A stretch of DNA of 64,000 bases, from positions 3,506,501-3,570,500 of the forward strand of contig NZ_CP053348.1 in the NCBI RefSeq assembly GCF_013394595.1, read 5' to 3'. The stretch is from Winogradskyella forsetii (GTDB lineage: Bacteria > Bacteroidota > Bacteroidia > Flavobacteriales > Flavobacteriaceae). Positions 8,593 through 17,854 of the stretch are shown piece by piece. Made by a program: the position numbers and the translations under genes. Position 1 is the stretch's first letter; each line of letters starts with the position of its first letter. The notes below the pieces were generated by a model. That model worked only from the letters and a program-made list of their open reading frames with translations, was not told the origin of the DNA and did not search any database.

Positions 8593-10383
8593 TTACCCAA
8601 TAATCATCCCAGCAATAGTTGCAGAAACCAATGAAGCCAATGTACCACCAATTAAAGCTTTCATTCCAAATTTAGATAACTGTGTACGTTGGCCTGGTGC
8701 TAACGAACCAATACCGCCTATTTGGATGCCAATTGAGGCGAAATTGGCAAAACCACATAGCATGTAAGTTGCCATGATTATTGATTTTTCGTAAGTCAGA
8801 TGCGTTGTGTTTGCTACGTTTTTCAAATCCGCAAGTTGAATGTAGCCTATAAATTCACTTGCTGCTAATTTAATGCCTAGCAGCTGACCCATTAACGCCA
8901 TATCTTCCGAAGCGACTCCAATTAACCACATTAAAGGTGCAAAAACGTAACCTAAAATAAATTCCAAGGATAGACTATCATATGGTGTATTTGCAGCGAT
9001 AACTTCGTTTAGCGAGGTAAAATGCCAATTAATATTCCATCTTTCAATAATAATACCATCAAATCCTGCCACACCACCTAAAATTCCATTTATCATGGCA
9101 ATAAAAGCTACAAATACCAATAGCATGGCACCAACGTTGACGGCTAGTCTTAAACCCTCAGTGGTTCCGTTTGCAATAGATTCTAAAATGTTAGACCCAA
9201 TTTTTTCCTGTGAAACAGCAACTTCTGTATTAATTTTTTCGGTTTGTGGAAACAATATTTTTGAAATCACAATAGCTCCAGGTGCCGCCATCACTGATGC
9301 CGCCAATAAATGTTTAGCATAGAATAACTGTAAAGCTTCGTCCTCGCCTCCTAAGAATCCTATATATGCCGCTAAAACCGCTCCTGCCACCGTCGCCATA
9401 CCACCAATCATAACGAGAAGAATTTCAGACTTATTCATTTTTTCTAAATACGCCTTAATCAACAAGGGTGCTTCGGTCTGACCTAAGAAAATGTTACCAG
9501 CAACACTTAAACTTTCTGCTCCAGAAATACCCAAAACTTTAGTCAGTAACCAACCCATGCCTTTCACTACTTTTTGAATCAACCCTAAGTAAAATAATAC
9601 AGAGGTTAACGCTGAGAAAAATATAATTGTTGGTAATACCTGAAATGCGAATATGAAACCGAAGGAATTCACATCCAACATCCCTCCAAATAAAAACTCA
9701 CTACCAGCTTGTGTAAACCCGAGAATGGCTATAAAACCTTGACCAATAAACTCGAAAGCAGATTTTACGAAATCAATTTTTAAAACCCCAATAGCAATTA
9801 TAAGTTGAAACAGCAATCCCAGCCCTACAGTTTTCCAATTAATGGCTTTACGATTACTACTAAACAAGAATGCGATAAAGATTAAGGTTACCATACCTAA
9901 AACACCTCTCCATAAACTGGTAATAGAAAAGCCTTGATTTGGAATAATTGAATCATTACTATCATCAGTATTAAATGGCTGATCGTTTTCGATATCACTC
10001 AATATTATATTGGAATCAACTGAATTAAATAAAGCAGAATTATTTTTAACAGAAATAGTTAAAGTTGAATCTGTTAAAGTCCAAACTTTATATTTTTGAA
10101 CTATATTTTCTGGCTCATCATAATAAAATACTAAAACATTATTTTGATAAATATAGTTTCCTCTTGGACCTGAAGTGTGCTCGTTTTCGCTAAAATAAAA
10201 ATCTCCTTTTTTTAATTCAAGAAATTGAAAATCATTAAAACTAATTGAGTCGTTTATCGCTATTGGAATAGAACCAAAACCATTTCCACTTCTATTGAAT
10301 TCCCAAGTTTTTTCAAGTTCCTGTGCTGTAATTGATGAAAGACCAATAAAAATAGCAAGAAAGGCTTTGAAAAACTGATTCAT
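8593..10383 (-). CDS. CNT-family nucleoside transporter with N-terminal extracytoplasmic domain
   Basis: 596 residues. The last ~430 form a concentrative nucleoside transporter (NupC type), with many membrane spans and family motifs such as FLGQTEAPLLIKAY and the C-terminal CGFANFASIGIQIGG. It imports nucleosides with Na+ or H+. Unlike E. coli NupC (about 400 residues), it has a signal peptide (AQ near residue 20) and ~130 residues of predicted beta-rich, lipocalin-like sequence before the first transporter span; that fold is inferred only from the residue pattern. It fits nucleoside salvage together with the deoxynucleoside kinase and thyA. Confidence 0.88.
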   Translation of the reverse strand: MNQFFKAFLAIFIGLSSITAQELEKTWEFNRSGNGFGSIPIAINDSISFNDFQFLELKKGDFYFSENEHTSGPRGNYIYQNNVLVFYYDEPENIVQKYKVWTLTDSTLTISVKNNSALFNSVDSNIILSDIENDQPFNTDDSNDSIIPNQGFSITSLWRGVLGMVTLIFIAFLFSSNRKAINWKTVGLGLLFQLIIAIGVLKIDFVKSAFEFIGQGFIAILGFTQAGSEFLFGGMLDVNSFGFIFAFQVLPTIIFFSALTSVLFYLGLIQKVVKGMGWLLTKVLGISGAESLSVAGNIFLGQTEAPLLIKAYLEKMNKSEILLVMIGGMATVAGAVLAAYIGFLGGEDEALQLFYAKHLLAASVMAAPGAIVISKILFPQTEKINTEVAVSQEKIGSNILESIANGTTEGLRLAVNVGAMLLVFVAFIAMINGILGGVAGFDGIIIERWNINWHFTSLNEVIAANTPYDSLSLEFILGYVFAPLMWLIGVASEDMALMGQLLGIKLAASEFIGYIQLADLKNVANTTHLTYEKSIIMATYMLCGFANFASIGIQIGGIGSLAPGQRTQLSKFGMKALIGGTLASLVSATIAGMIIG

Positions 10384-10561
10384 AAAATGTAGAGTTTACC
10401 AATTTAATTTTAAAATGTTGTATAAATAATTTGAATTATTATTTGTTCAGATGAAATAGAAAATCTCAGCATAATTTTAATTACGTTTATATTTTATATT
10501 GAAATATGGACTAAAAAGAAACATAATTATATACGATATTTTGAGGTTATATTGGTATTTA

Positions 10562-11179
10562 TTAACGTTTAGAAATTTCATCCCTTATTTTAGCAGCCTT
10601 CTCGTAGTCTTCATTAGTTACGGCTTCGTCTAAGAGTGAATTGAGCTCATCGAGAGATTTATTTTTATAGCCTTCTTGTTCTGCAGACGCAGCTTCAATT
10701 TCTTCAACAATGAGATCGTCAACAAGAATACTGTCTTGCTCCTCATCTTCATCTTTTTTAGGATTGACTTTAAGGTAAATCCCAGCTTTGTCCAAAATAT
10801 TTTTATAGGTAAAAATTGGTGCTTGAAAACGTAAGGCCAATGCAATAGCATCGCTAGTTCTGGCATCGATAATTTCCTCAATTTTATCACGTTCGCAAAT
10901 TAAACTTGAATAAAATACACCATCAACCAACTTATGGATAATCACTTGTTTCACGACAATATCGAAACGATCTGCGAAGTTTTTAAATAAATCGTGCGTA
11001 AGCGGACGTGGAGGGCGGATTTCCTTTTCCAAAGCAATAGCAATAGATTGTGCTTCAAAAGCACCAATTACTATTGGTAATTTCCGATCACCATCTACTT
11101 CATTAAGTATTAAAGCGTAGGCACCATTTTGGGTTTGACTGTAAGAAATGCCTTTTATATTTAAACGAACTAAACTCAT
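10562..11179 (-). CDS. Bifunctional nuclease (DUF151) family protein with UVR motif
   Basis: 205 residues. The N-terminal ~140 match the bifunctional nuclease/DUF151 fold: LPIVIGAFEAQSIAIALE, RPLTHDL and IDARTSDAIALALR. An acidic linker leads to a C-terminal UvrB/UvrC-like motif (about residues 175-205, LLDEAVTNEDYEKAAKIRDE). The combination is typical of Bacteroidota. Plant relatives have DNase/RNase activity; the bacterial role is not established. Transcribed alone. Confidence 0.85.
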   Translation of the reverse strand: MSLVRLNIKGISYSQTQNGAYALILNEVDGDRKLPIVIGAFEAQSIAIALEKEIRPPRPLTHDLFKNFADRFDIVVKQVIIHKLVDGVFYSSLICERDKIEEIIDARTSDAIALALRFQAPIFTYKNILDKAGIYLKVNPKKDEDEEQDSILVDDLIVEEIEAASAEQEGYKNKSLDELNSLLDEAVTNEDYEKAAKIRDEISKR

Positions 11180-11226
11180 ATATTAAAACTAAATTCCTCA
11201 ACTTTATAGATTGAGGTTTCCTTTTT

Positions 11227-11280
11227 CCACCCTTCCTTGGGAAAGGTCATAATTCTAATTTTGGAATTATGGGTAAGGCA
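11227..11280. repeat. REP-like intergenic palindrome block
   Basis: Contains CCCTTCCTTGGGAAAGG followed by a perfect 8-bp stem CATAATTC/GAATTATG (11248-11255, 11264-11271) and then GGGTAAGG. The CCCTTCC-GGAAGGG core recurs at 12566-12582 between etfB and etfA. Confidence 0.55.
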
Positions 11281-11449
11281 AAACACAAAGAACTGTTTAA
11301 ATTTGGACTTTACCAACTTCATTTTGCAGATTTGGTTAATTTCCTACATACTTTCGATAAAACGTAAGTGAATAAGTAAAATCTAAATTCAAACGGGCCT
11401 CAATAATTGTAATCCATCAGATTAAAATTGGATTTTAAAGGTAATAAAA

Positions 11450-11480
11450 AAAAACCTCTAAGCAAGCCTAGAGGTTTTTT
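11450..11480 (-). terminator. Terminator of the etfBA operon
   Basis: An 11-bp A/T-plus-CCTCTA stem (11450-11460 with 11469-11479, 8-nt loop) flanked by A and T runs, located 27 bp downstream of the etfA stop. It can work on both strands. Confidence 0.8.
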
Positions 11481-11506
11481 AACTGATATACTGCTAAAAA
11501 GCCGTA

Positions 11507-12469
11507 TTATGCGTTTGCAGCTTTAAAAGCTTTTAATTTTTCAATTAGTTTTGGAACAACTTCAAATGCATCACCTACAACACCGTAGTCTGCAGCCTTA
11601 AAGAAAGGCGCTTCAGTATCTGTATTGATAACCACTTTTACTTTCGAAGCATTGATACCTGCCAAATGCTGAATCGCTCCAGAAATACCAATGGCAATGT
11701 ATAAATTAGAAGCTACAGGTTTTCCTGTCTGCCCAACATGTTCGCCGTGTGGTCTCCATCCTAAATCCGATACAGGTTTCGAACAAGCAGTAGCTGCGCC
11801 TAAAACTTCGGCAAGCTCTTCAATCATTCCCCAATTTTCTGGGCCTTTAAGACCTCTACCACCAGAAACAACAATTTCCGCATCCGCAATACTGACTTTA
11901 TCCGTTGCTTTATCAACAGACTCTACAGTGACGCCAGAATCTGGAATTGAAGGCGAAAAGTCTTCCACAGCAGCACTGCCTCCCGATTCTACCAATCCGA
12001 ATGAATTATTGGATAATCCAACAATTTTCACATCAGTTGTTATTTCGGTATTGGCAAATGCTTTATTTGTAAATGCTGAATGTTTTACTGTAAATGGAGA
12101 CACATTTGATGGTGCTTCTACTACATTAGCTACGTAACCTGCATCCAAACCTACAGCCAATAAGGGTGCTAAATATTTACTGTTTGCACTAGAACTGACC
12201 ACAACTACTTTTGCAGCTTCATTTTTTGCAGCATTTTCTATAATGGCTGCATATTTTTTGGCGTTAAACGCTTTCAAACTATCGTCCTTAACTAAAAGAA
12301 CTTTAGATGCTCCGTAGTTTCCAAGTGTTTCTGCATTGTCTGCATTAACAGCAACGGCAGTTACTGAAGTTCCCATTTGGTCGGCAACAGCTTTGGCGTA
12401 TGACACGACTTCTAAAGCCGCTTTTTTTAATTTTCCGTTTTCGGATTCTGTATATACTAGAATTGACAT
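11507..12469 (-). CDS. etfA: Electron transfer flavoprotein alpha subunit
   Basis: 320 residues, the normal family length. The C-terminal FAD-binding domain shows GGRGLKGPENW, the HGEHVGQTGKPV segment, AIGISGAIQH and INTDTEAPFF. With EtfB it forms the heterodimer that passes electrons from acyl-CoA dehydrogenases to the membrane quinone oxidoreductase. It follows etfB after a 125-bp gap that carries a palindromic repeat. A palindrome in the etfB promoter region probably controls both genes. Confidence 0.95.
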   Translation of the reverse strand: MSILVYTESENGKLKKAALEVVSYAKAVADQMGTSVTAVAVNADNAETLGNYGASKVLLVKDDSLKAFNAKKYAAIIENAAKNEAAKVVVVSSSANSKYLAPLLAVGLDAGYVANVVEAPSNVSPFTVKHSAFTNKAFANTEITTDVKIVGLSNNSFGLVESGGSAAVEDFSPSIPDSGVTVESVDKATDKVSIADAEIVVSGGRGLKGPENWGMIEELAEVLGAATACSKPVSDLGWRPHGEHVGQTGKPVASNLYIAIGISGAIQHLAGINASKVKVVINTDTEAPFFKAADYGVVGDAFEVVPKLIEKLKAFKAANA

Positions 12470-12565
12470 AAAATTTTATTTTCCTATCCAAACACTTTCC
12501 AAAGGAAAGGGCTAAGATTGTATTAATTATTCAGTTTTTTTCATTGATAAATACCCGCAATTGTG

Positions 12566-12582
12566 CCCTTCCTTAGGAAGGG
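12566..12582. repeat. Palindromic repeat between etfB and etfA
   Basis: CCCTTCC-TTA-GGAAGGG, followed by GGTTAGGGTAGG; resembles the block at 11227-11280. It lies in the transcribed spacer of the operon and could affect relative expression of the two subunits; that is inference. Confidence 0.55.
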
Positions 12583-12594
12583 TTAGGGTAGGAT

Positions 12595-13341
12595 TTAAAT
12601 CACCTTAGCCTCATTGTGAAGCAAAGTCACTAATTCATCTATATTATCGGCATCTACCAATTTAACTGCACCTTTTGGCGCTGGTTTTTCAAAACTTACC
12701 GCGTTGGTTTCTGCACTTGCATCTGTAGGTTCTACAACCGTTAAAGGTTTTTTACGTGCCATCATGATACCTCTCATATTTGGAATACGTAGATCGCTTT
12801 CTTCAACCAAACCTTTTTGTCCGCCAATAACCAATGGTAAAGAAGTACTCACAGTTTCTTTACCACCATCAATTTCCCTTACCGCCTTTGCATTAGTGCC
12901 ATCAACTTCTAAACTGATACAATTGGCCACAAAATTAGCACCAATCATTCCGGCTAACATACCTGGAACCATTGCCCCATTGTAATCAATGGATTCTCTT
13001 CCAGCAATGACTAAATCGTATCCGCCATCATTAACCACTTTTGCCAATTGCTTTGCCACTGCATAACCATCCGTTGCAGGTGTATTGACTCTAATAGCTG
13101 AATCTGCACCAATGGCTAAAGCTTTTCTTAGAGTTGGCTCAGTTTCCGCACCTCCAACGTTGACCACATCTACACTTGCGCCTTGTTTTTCTTTAAACCA
13201 CATGGCACGTGTTAGACCGAATTCATCATTAGGATTGATGACAAATTGTACACCATTAGTGTCAAATTTAGTATCACCATCTGTAAAATTAATCTTTGAG
13301 GTTGTATCAGGTACATGACTAATACATACTAATATCTTCAT
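12595..13341 (-). CDS. etfB: Electron transfer flavoprotein beta subunit
   Basis: 248 residues, full length. Seen: N-terminal MKILVCISHVPDTTSKI, FVINPNDEFGLTRA, the AGRESIDYNGAMVPGMLA segment and LPLVIGGQKGLVEESDLRIP, which contains the ETF-beta signature. It binds AMP and partners EtfA in electron transfer from beta-oxidation and amino-acid catabolism. It is the first gene of the operon; a 30-nt perfect palindrome lies 60-89 bp upstream of the start. Confidence 0.95.
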   Translation of the reverse strand: MKILVCISHVPDTTSKINFTDGDTKFDTNGVQFVINPNDEFGLTRAMWFKEKQGASVDVVNVGGAETEPTLRKALAIGADSAIRVNTPATDGYAVAKQLAKVVNDGGYDLVIAGRESIDYNGAMVPGMLAGMIGANFVANCISLEVDGTNAKAVREIDGGKETVSTSLPLVIGGQKGLVEESDLRIPNMRGIMMARKKPLTVVEPTDASAETNAVSFEKPAPKGAVKLVDADNIDELVTLLHNEAKVI

Positions 13342-13400
13342 ATGAAATGTTTTATTTTAAACGTTTTTCTTACTGAGCACGAAGATAAATATAAAAAATC

Positions 13401-13430
13401 AAATTTTACTATGCACGCATAGTAAAATTT
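13401..13430. promoter_or_regulatory. 30-nt perfect palindrome, probable operator for etfBA
   Basis: Two 14-nt arms (AAATTTTACTATGC and its complement) flank a 2-nt centre. It has no T tail and lies just upstream of the candidate etfB -7 box, so a dimeric repressor of the TetR kind is a better reading than a terminator. The regulator is not in the window. Confidence 0.6.
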
Positions 13431-13627
13431 TCATAAAATTGTTTTTTACCTCTTCAAAGTATCAAATTTTCAAAAATTTGAAGATTTTTTGCTGAATCTT
13501 CCAGATTTTTCGATTTACAAATTAAAAAGATTTCGTTAAAAGCCACACGGGTTCAAATAATAGTCAGTCTTCTTAATTTTTTCTTTTTTCGTTAAAGATT
13601 TAATGGCATTATATAGTATAGAATTAT

Positions 13628-13635
13628 TATTTTTG
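13628..13635 (+). promoter_or_regulatory. -7 box for pdhB
   Basis: TATTTTTG matches TAnnTTTG, 58 bp before the pdhB ATG. No clear -33 element found. Confidence 0.5.
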
Positions 13636-13693
13636 TTCTTAGAATAATTTTTTAACTAAAAAAGTTCTTCCATTAAGGGAGACGGAAGATGGG

Positions 13694-14671
13694 ATGAAGA
13701 CAATTCAATTTAGAGAAGCTATTTGTGAAGCCATGAGCGAAGAAATGCGCCGAGATGAAAGTGTGTATCTTATGGGTGAAGAAGTAGCAGAATACAATGG
13801 TGCCTATAAAGCATCTAAAGGCATGTTAGATGAGTTTGGAGCCAAACGTGTTATTGATACACCAATTGCAGAACTTGGTTTTGCGGGCGTCGCTATTGGA
13901 TCCACAATGACAGGCAATAGGCCTATTGTAGAATATATGACCTTTAACTTCTCTTTAGTTGGTATTGATCAAATTATAAATAATGCGGCAAAAATCAGGC
14001 AGATGTCTGGTGGTCAGTTTAATTGTCCTATCGTATTTAGAGGTCCAACAGCCTCTGCTGGTCAGTTAGGTGCAACGCATTCGCAAGCTTTTGAAAATTG
14101 GTTTGCTAATACGCCTGGTTTAAAAGTCGTAGTGCCATCCAACCCTTATGATGCCAAAGGTTTGCTTAAAGCTGCCATTAGAGATGACGATCCTGTTATT
14201 TTTATGGAAAGCGAGCAAATGTATGGTGATAAAGGTGAGGTACCAGATGGTGAATATGTGCTGCCAATTGGTGTTGCAGAGATTAAGCGTGAAGGCACCG
14301 ATGTCACTATCGTATCTTTTGGTAAAATTATAAAAGAAGCCTACAAAGCTGCAGACGAATTAGAAAAAGAAGGCATTTCTTGTGAAATCATAGATTTACG
14401 TACGGTAAGACCTATGGATAGAGAAGCGATCTTAACTTCTGTAAAGAAAACAAATCGTTTGGTCGTTTTGGAAGAGGCATGGCCTTTTGGAAATGTGGCA
14501 ACAGAAATCACTTATTTAGTTCAGTCGGAAGCCTTTGATTATTTGGATGCTCCAATTGTAAAAATAAATACTGCAGACACTCCTGCGCCTTATTCTCCGG
14601 TTTTATTAGAAGAATGGCTGCCAAATAGTGACGATGTTATTAAAGCAGTAAAAAAAGTAATGTACAAATAA
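13694..14671 (+). CDS. pdhB: Pyruvate dehydrogenase E1 component, beta subunit
   Basis: 325 residues, the usual length for a separate E1-beta. Motifs: MKTIQFREAICEAMSEEM, LMGEEVAEYNGAYK (thiamine-diphosphate-contacting glutamate region), IDTPIAELGFAGVAIG, RGPTASAGQLGATHSQ and the C-terminal transketolase domain with EIIDLRTVRPMD. It decarboxylates pyruvate with the alpha subunit and transfers acetyl to E2. The alpha and E2 genes are not adjacent here. The spacing of motifs fits PDH better than branched-chain E1, though the families are close. Expressed alone, with a terminator that runs into the next gene's start. Confidence 0.88.
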   Translation: MKTIQFREAICEAMSEEMRRDESVYLMGEEVAEYNGAYKASKGMLDEFGAKRVIDTPIAELGFAGVAIGSTMTGNRPIVEYMTFNFSLVGIDQIINNAAKIRQMSGGQFNCPIVFRGPTASAGQLGATHSQAFENWFANTPGLKVVVPSNPYDAKGLLKAAIRDDDPVIFMESEQMYGDKGEVPDGEYVLPIGVAEIKREGTDVTIVSFGKIIKEAYKAADELEKEGISCEIIDLRTVRPMDREAILTSVKKTNRLVVLEEAWPFGNVATEITYLVQSEAFDYLDAPIVKINTADTPAPYSPVLLEEWLPNSDDVIKAVKKVMYK

Positions 14672-14693
14672 ATAGCAGTTTTCTGCGTTTAGT

Positions 14694-14754
14694 AAACTTC
14701 ATCAGTAACCCTTAAACTATAGTTTAGCATGGTTGTTGATGAAGTTTGTTTTTT
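14694..14754 (+). terminator. pdhB terminator abutting the next start codon
   Basis: Outer 11-bp stem AAACTTCATCA (14694-14704) / TGATGAAGTTT (14737-14747), with the inner palindrome TAAACTATAGTTTA, then a T6 run. The T run ends 4 bp before the ATG of the following gene at 14758. Confidence 0.75.
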
Positions 14755-14757
14755 ATT

Positions 14758-17268
14758 ATGAAGTTAAAATTATCAATACTTTTTATAGTTCTAGGTTTTT
14801 TATCCGCAGTAGCTCAGACCAAAGTTAGTGGTTACGTCTATGATGAAAATAGTGTTCCTATTCCCTTTGCCAATGTGCTGTTCAAAGGCTCTACCCAAGG
14901 CACCATTACCAATGAAGATGGAAAGTTTTATTTGGAATCTGACGAGAACTGGAATACCCTAATTATTTCCTTTGTCGGTTTTGAAATGCTAGAAATTCCG
15001 CTGACCAAACGTGTCAATTACGATTTAAGATATATACTGAAAGAAGAAACATCCTCATTGGACGAAGTGCTCATCGTAACAGGAAAACAATCTAAAAAGG
15101 CCTCTGAAAATCCAGCGATACGAATTCTTAAAAAAATCTGGGAACGAAAACGTCAAAATGGGCTGAGTCAGTTTAAACAGTATGAATACGATCAATACGA
15201 AAAGGTAGAATTTGATCTCAACACCATAGATAGTGCTTTAATAAAAAGTAAGCTCTTTAAAGGTATGGAGTTTGTCTTTGAAGAAGTGGACACGTCTAAT
15301 GTTACAGGAAAAACCTATTTACCCATTTTTTTAAACGAATCCGTTAAGAAAATATCTGGTGATAATATCATCAATAAAGAACGTGAAGATCTCATAGGGA
15401 ATAAAAATTCCGGATTTAGTAATAACCAGGTTATTATCGATTTTATTGATGATCTCTATTCCGAATATAACGTTTATGACAATTACCTAAAGTTTTTTGA
15501 TAAAAGCTTTGTAAGTCCCTTGAGTAGAACAGGCATCCAAACTTACAATTACGTGTTGTCCGATAGCGCCTTTATTGGTAACAAATGGTGCTATAATATT
15601 ATTTATTATCCAAGGCGAAAAAACGAATTAACCTTTAAAGGCGACTTTTGGGTCAATGATTCCACCTATGCCATAAAAGAAATTAACCTTCAGGCCTCAA
15701 AAAGTGCGAATATCAACTGGGTTAAGGAGATTTATATAGAACAAGAATTTGAAGTTCTAAACGACTCCGTTTTTCTTATTGAACGCGATTATTTCCTATC
15801 GGATTTTGCTTTCAACAAAAAGGAAATGTCCCGAGGTGTCTATGGTAAAAGGACTACAATTTATGACAACTACAAATTTGACCAACCCAAAGATCCAGAT
15901 TTTTACGATAAGGAAGTCTATAATTTTGACGCCGACGTTTATAATAGGGAAGATGATTTTTGGGAAACCAATAGACTTGAAGCCTTAAACAAAGATGAAA
16001 AGGGCGTTTATAAAATGTTGGACACCCTGAAAACGGTTAAAAAGTTTAAACGCTTATACAATGTAGGAAGTATTCTCGCTTCGGGTTATATAGAAGTGCC
16101 GAGTATTAATTTTGATTATGGCCCTATTTTTTCAACTTTTGGTTATAACGAAGTCGAAGGCGTAAGATTACGAACTGGAGGACGCACCTACTTTGGCCCA
16201 AATGATCTTTGGCGACTGGAAGGTTTTTTAGCCTATGGATTTAGAGATGATAAATTCAAGTATGGTATTTCTGGCAAATGGCTTATGGACAAGCGTTCGC
16301 GATTAACCATTTTTGGCGGTAACCGTCGCGATGTGGAACAGATTGGAGCGAGTTTAACCAGTTCATCTGATGTTTTAGGTAGAAGTTTGGCATCGTCTGC
16401 AGTTATCGGTACAAGTACCAACGACAAATTAAGTAATATTAATTTGACCAATCTTGGATTTTCTATTGAACCCATTAGGAATTTTGAAATACGATTAGAC
16501 GGCAGCATAAGAAAATTAAGCTCTGCGTCACCAACATTTAGTTTGAATTATAACGATCCAGAATCGCCAACTGGCATTTCTTCTGAGATTGAACAATTTG
16601 AATCGAGGCTATCCCTTGCATTCTATCCTAATCGTCAGATGACAGGTTTTGGTGTGGAACGCAGAAATAAGAACGATAACTTTGCATCGCTTTTTGCGCA
16701 ATTAAGTCGTGGCGATCGCGATTGGTTTAATAGTGATTTTGATTATACCAAAGTACAGTTTTCATACATACAACCGTGGCAACTTGGTGGATTTGGAAGG
16801 TTAGTGACTTCGGTAGAATTAGGAAAGACCTTTGGAGAAGTCCCACTCGGTTTACTTAGTATCGTGCCTGGAAACCAGAGTTATTTTTCAATTTATAATA
16901 CGTTTCCACAATTGGATTTTTACGAGTTTGTTACGGATACTTATAGCTCTATGCATATTGAACATAACTTTAATGGTCGGGTTTTTTCCCGTATTCCATT
17001 CCTAAAAAAGTATAATTTAAGGGCTATTTTGGGTTTAAGAGGTGTTTGGGGCGAACTCTCGGATGACAATATTGCTTTAAATACAACGGGCAGCCCTGTA
17101 CAAATCCCATTGGTAGCGCCAGATTCGCGCATCTATTACGAGTATAGTTTTGGTGTTGCGAATATCTTCAAAGTGCTACGCTTAGACTTTAATTTTAGAG
17201 GTAATTATTTAGACCGACCAAATGCAAGACCGTTTGGTGTTACCGGAAGTTTTGGGTTTTATTTTTAG
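14758..17268 (+). CDS. DUF5686 outer-membrane protein with carboxypeptidase-like regulatory domain
   Basis: 836 residues from the ATG at 14758, chosen because a signal peptide (to about AVAQ) follows directly; an in-frame TTG at 14746 would add four residues. Residues ~22-105 form a carboxypeptidase-D regulatory-like beta-sandwich (VSGYVYDENSVPIPFANV, FVGFEMLEIPL). The rest matches the DUF5686 family, ending as a beta-barrel with an aromatic C-terminus (FGVTGSFGFYF). Location is probably the outer membrane. Molecular function unknown. Its transcription start must lie within or upstream of the pdhB terminator. Confidence 0.85.
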   Translation: MKLKLSILFIVLGFLSAVAQTKVSGYVYDENSVPIPFANVLFKGSTQGTITNEDGKFYLESDENWNTLIISFVGFEMLEIPLTKRVNYDLRYILKEETSSLDEVLIVTGKQSKKASENPAIRILKKIWERKRQNGLSQFKQYEYDQYEKVEFDLNTIDSALIKSKLFKGMEFVFEEVDTSNVTGKTYLPIFLNESVKKISGDNIINKEREDLIGNKNSGFSNNQVIIDFIDDLYSEYNVYDNYLKFFDKSFVSPLSRTGIQTYNYVLSDSAFIGNKWCYNIIYYPRRKNELTFKGDFWVNDSTYAIKEINLQASKSANINWVKEIYIEQEFEVLNDSVFLIERDYFLSDFAFNKKEMSRGVYGKRTTIYDNYKFDQPKDPDFYDKEVYNFDADVYNREDDFWETNRLEALNKDEKGVYKMLDTLKTVKKFKRLYNVGSILASGYIEVPSINFDYGPIFSTFGYNEVEGVRLRTGGRTYFGPNDLWRLEGFLAYGFRDDKFKYGISGKWLMDKRSRLTIFGGNRRDVEQIGASLTSSSDVLGRSLASSAVIGTSTNDKLSNINLTNLGFSIEPIRNFEIRLDGSIRKLSSASPTFSLNYNDPESPTGISSEIEQFESRLSLAFYPNRQMTGFGVERRNKNDNFASLFAQLSRGDRDWFNSDFDYTKVQFSYIQPWQLGGFGRLVTSVELGKTFGEVPLGLLSIVPGNQSYFSIYNTFPQLDFYEFVTDTYSSMHIEHNFNGRVFSRIPFLKKYNLRAILGLRGVWGELSDDNIALNTTGSPVQIPLVAPDSRIYYEYSFGVANIFKVLRLDFNFRGNYLDRPNARPFGVTGSFGFYF

Positions 17269-17312
17269 TGTGATATCAAATCAGGTATTATGCCAACTAT
17301 GATACTTTAGTT

Positions 17313-17750
17313 TTATTTTCTATTTTTTATTTCAGATCTCCGCATTGGCATAGCATCGATTGTTTCAAAAAGTTTATCAGTGGTCAATAAATCATTTTGC
17401 TGAAGCTTTATAGAACCATCCAAGCCAATTAAAATCACTTTGAAATCTGATTGGTCGTCTGCATACCTCTTAAACAATTTAGAAGAAGTCGTCCAATTAT
17501 TGTCCGACTTATCGTTTTGGTAATCCACCGATTTATATTGATTAGGTAATATAAGATATATGATTAATCTTCTTTCCGCAAAACCTTTATATGATGTTTC
17601 AAATTCTTCAATTTGACTTTTGTAAACTTCAGATTCTTGGGTTTTAGATATAATGAGGATGAGTCTATTTTCCCATTTATGCGAATCAAGATTTTGGCCA
17701 GTTAATTTAGAGGTCATAAGTATTAGTGCTACTATTAAAAGAATTCTCAT
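17313..17750 (-). CDS. DUF4174-domain secreted protein
   Basis: 145 residues from the ATG at 17750, chosen because the sequence MRILLIVALILMTSKLTGQ is a signal peptide; an upstream in-frame start would add ten residues before it. The mature part has a thioredoxin-like pattern typical of DUF4174: WENRLILII, KVILIGLDGSIKLQ and the ending IDAMPMRRSEI. The CxxC of thioredoxins is absent. Function unknown; periplasmic location inferred. Confidence 0.75.
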   Translation of the reverse strand: MRILLIVALILMTSKLTGQNLDSHKWENRLILIISKTQESEVYKSQIEEFETSYKGFAERRLIIYLILPNQYKSVDYQNDKSDNNWTTSSKLFKRYADDQSDFKVILIGLDGSIKLQQNDLLTTDKLFETIDAMPMRRSEIKNRK

Positions 17751-17854
17751 TTTATTTTTTTGAATGTTGTCTAAAGTCAATTTTCAAAGGTTTATAAAGA
17801 TACAAATTATACAATCTCTATATAAGAGTCTATATCGACCTTTTTTGAAACTCG

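Larger units (their letters stand above)
11180..11506. other. Intergenic region between etfA and the nuclease gene
   Basis: 327 bp without a supportable gene. It holds a repeat-like block of nested inverted repeats (11227-11280) and the etfBA terminator (11450-11480). Confidence 0.7.
13342..13693. other. Divergent intergenic region etfB/pdhB
   Basis: 352 bp, AT-rich, no gene seen. Contains the etfB-side palindrome (13401-13430) and a -7 box for pdhB (13628-13635). A minus-strand TATCTTCG at 13387-13380, one mismatch from TAnnTTTG, is a candidate etfB -7 box. Confidence 0.7.

Noticed and set aside
11691..12137. A 148-codon plus-strand open frame opposite etfA
   Set aside because: It is fully antisense to the strongly conserved etfA, has a composition dictated by that gene and no recognisable domain.
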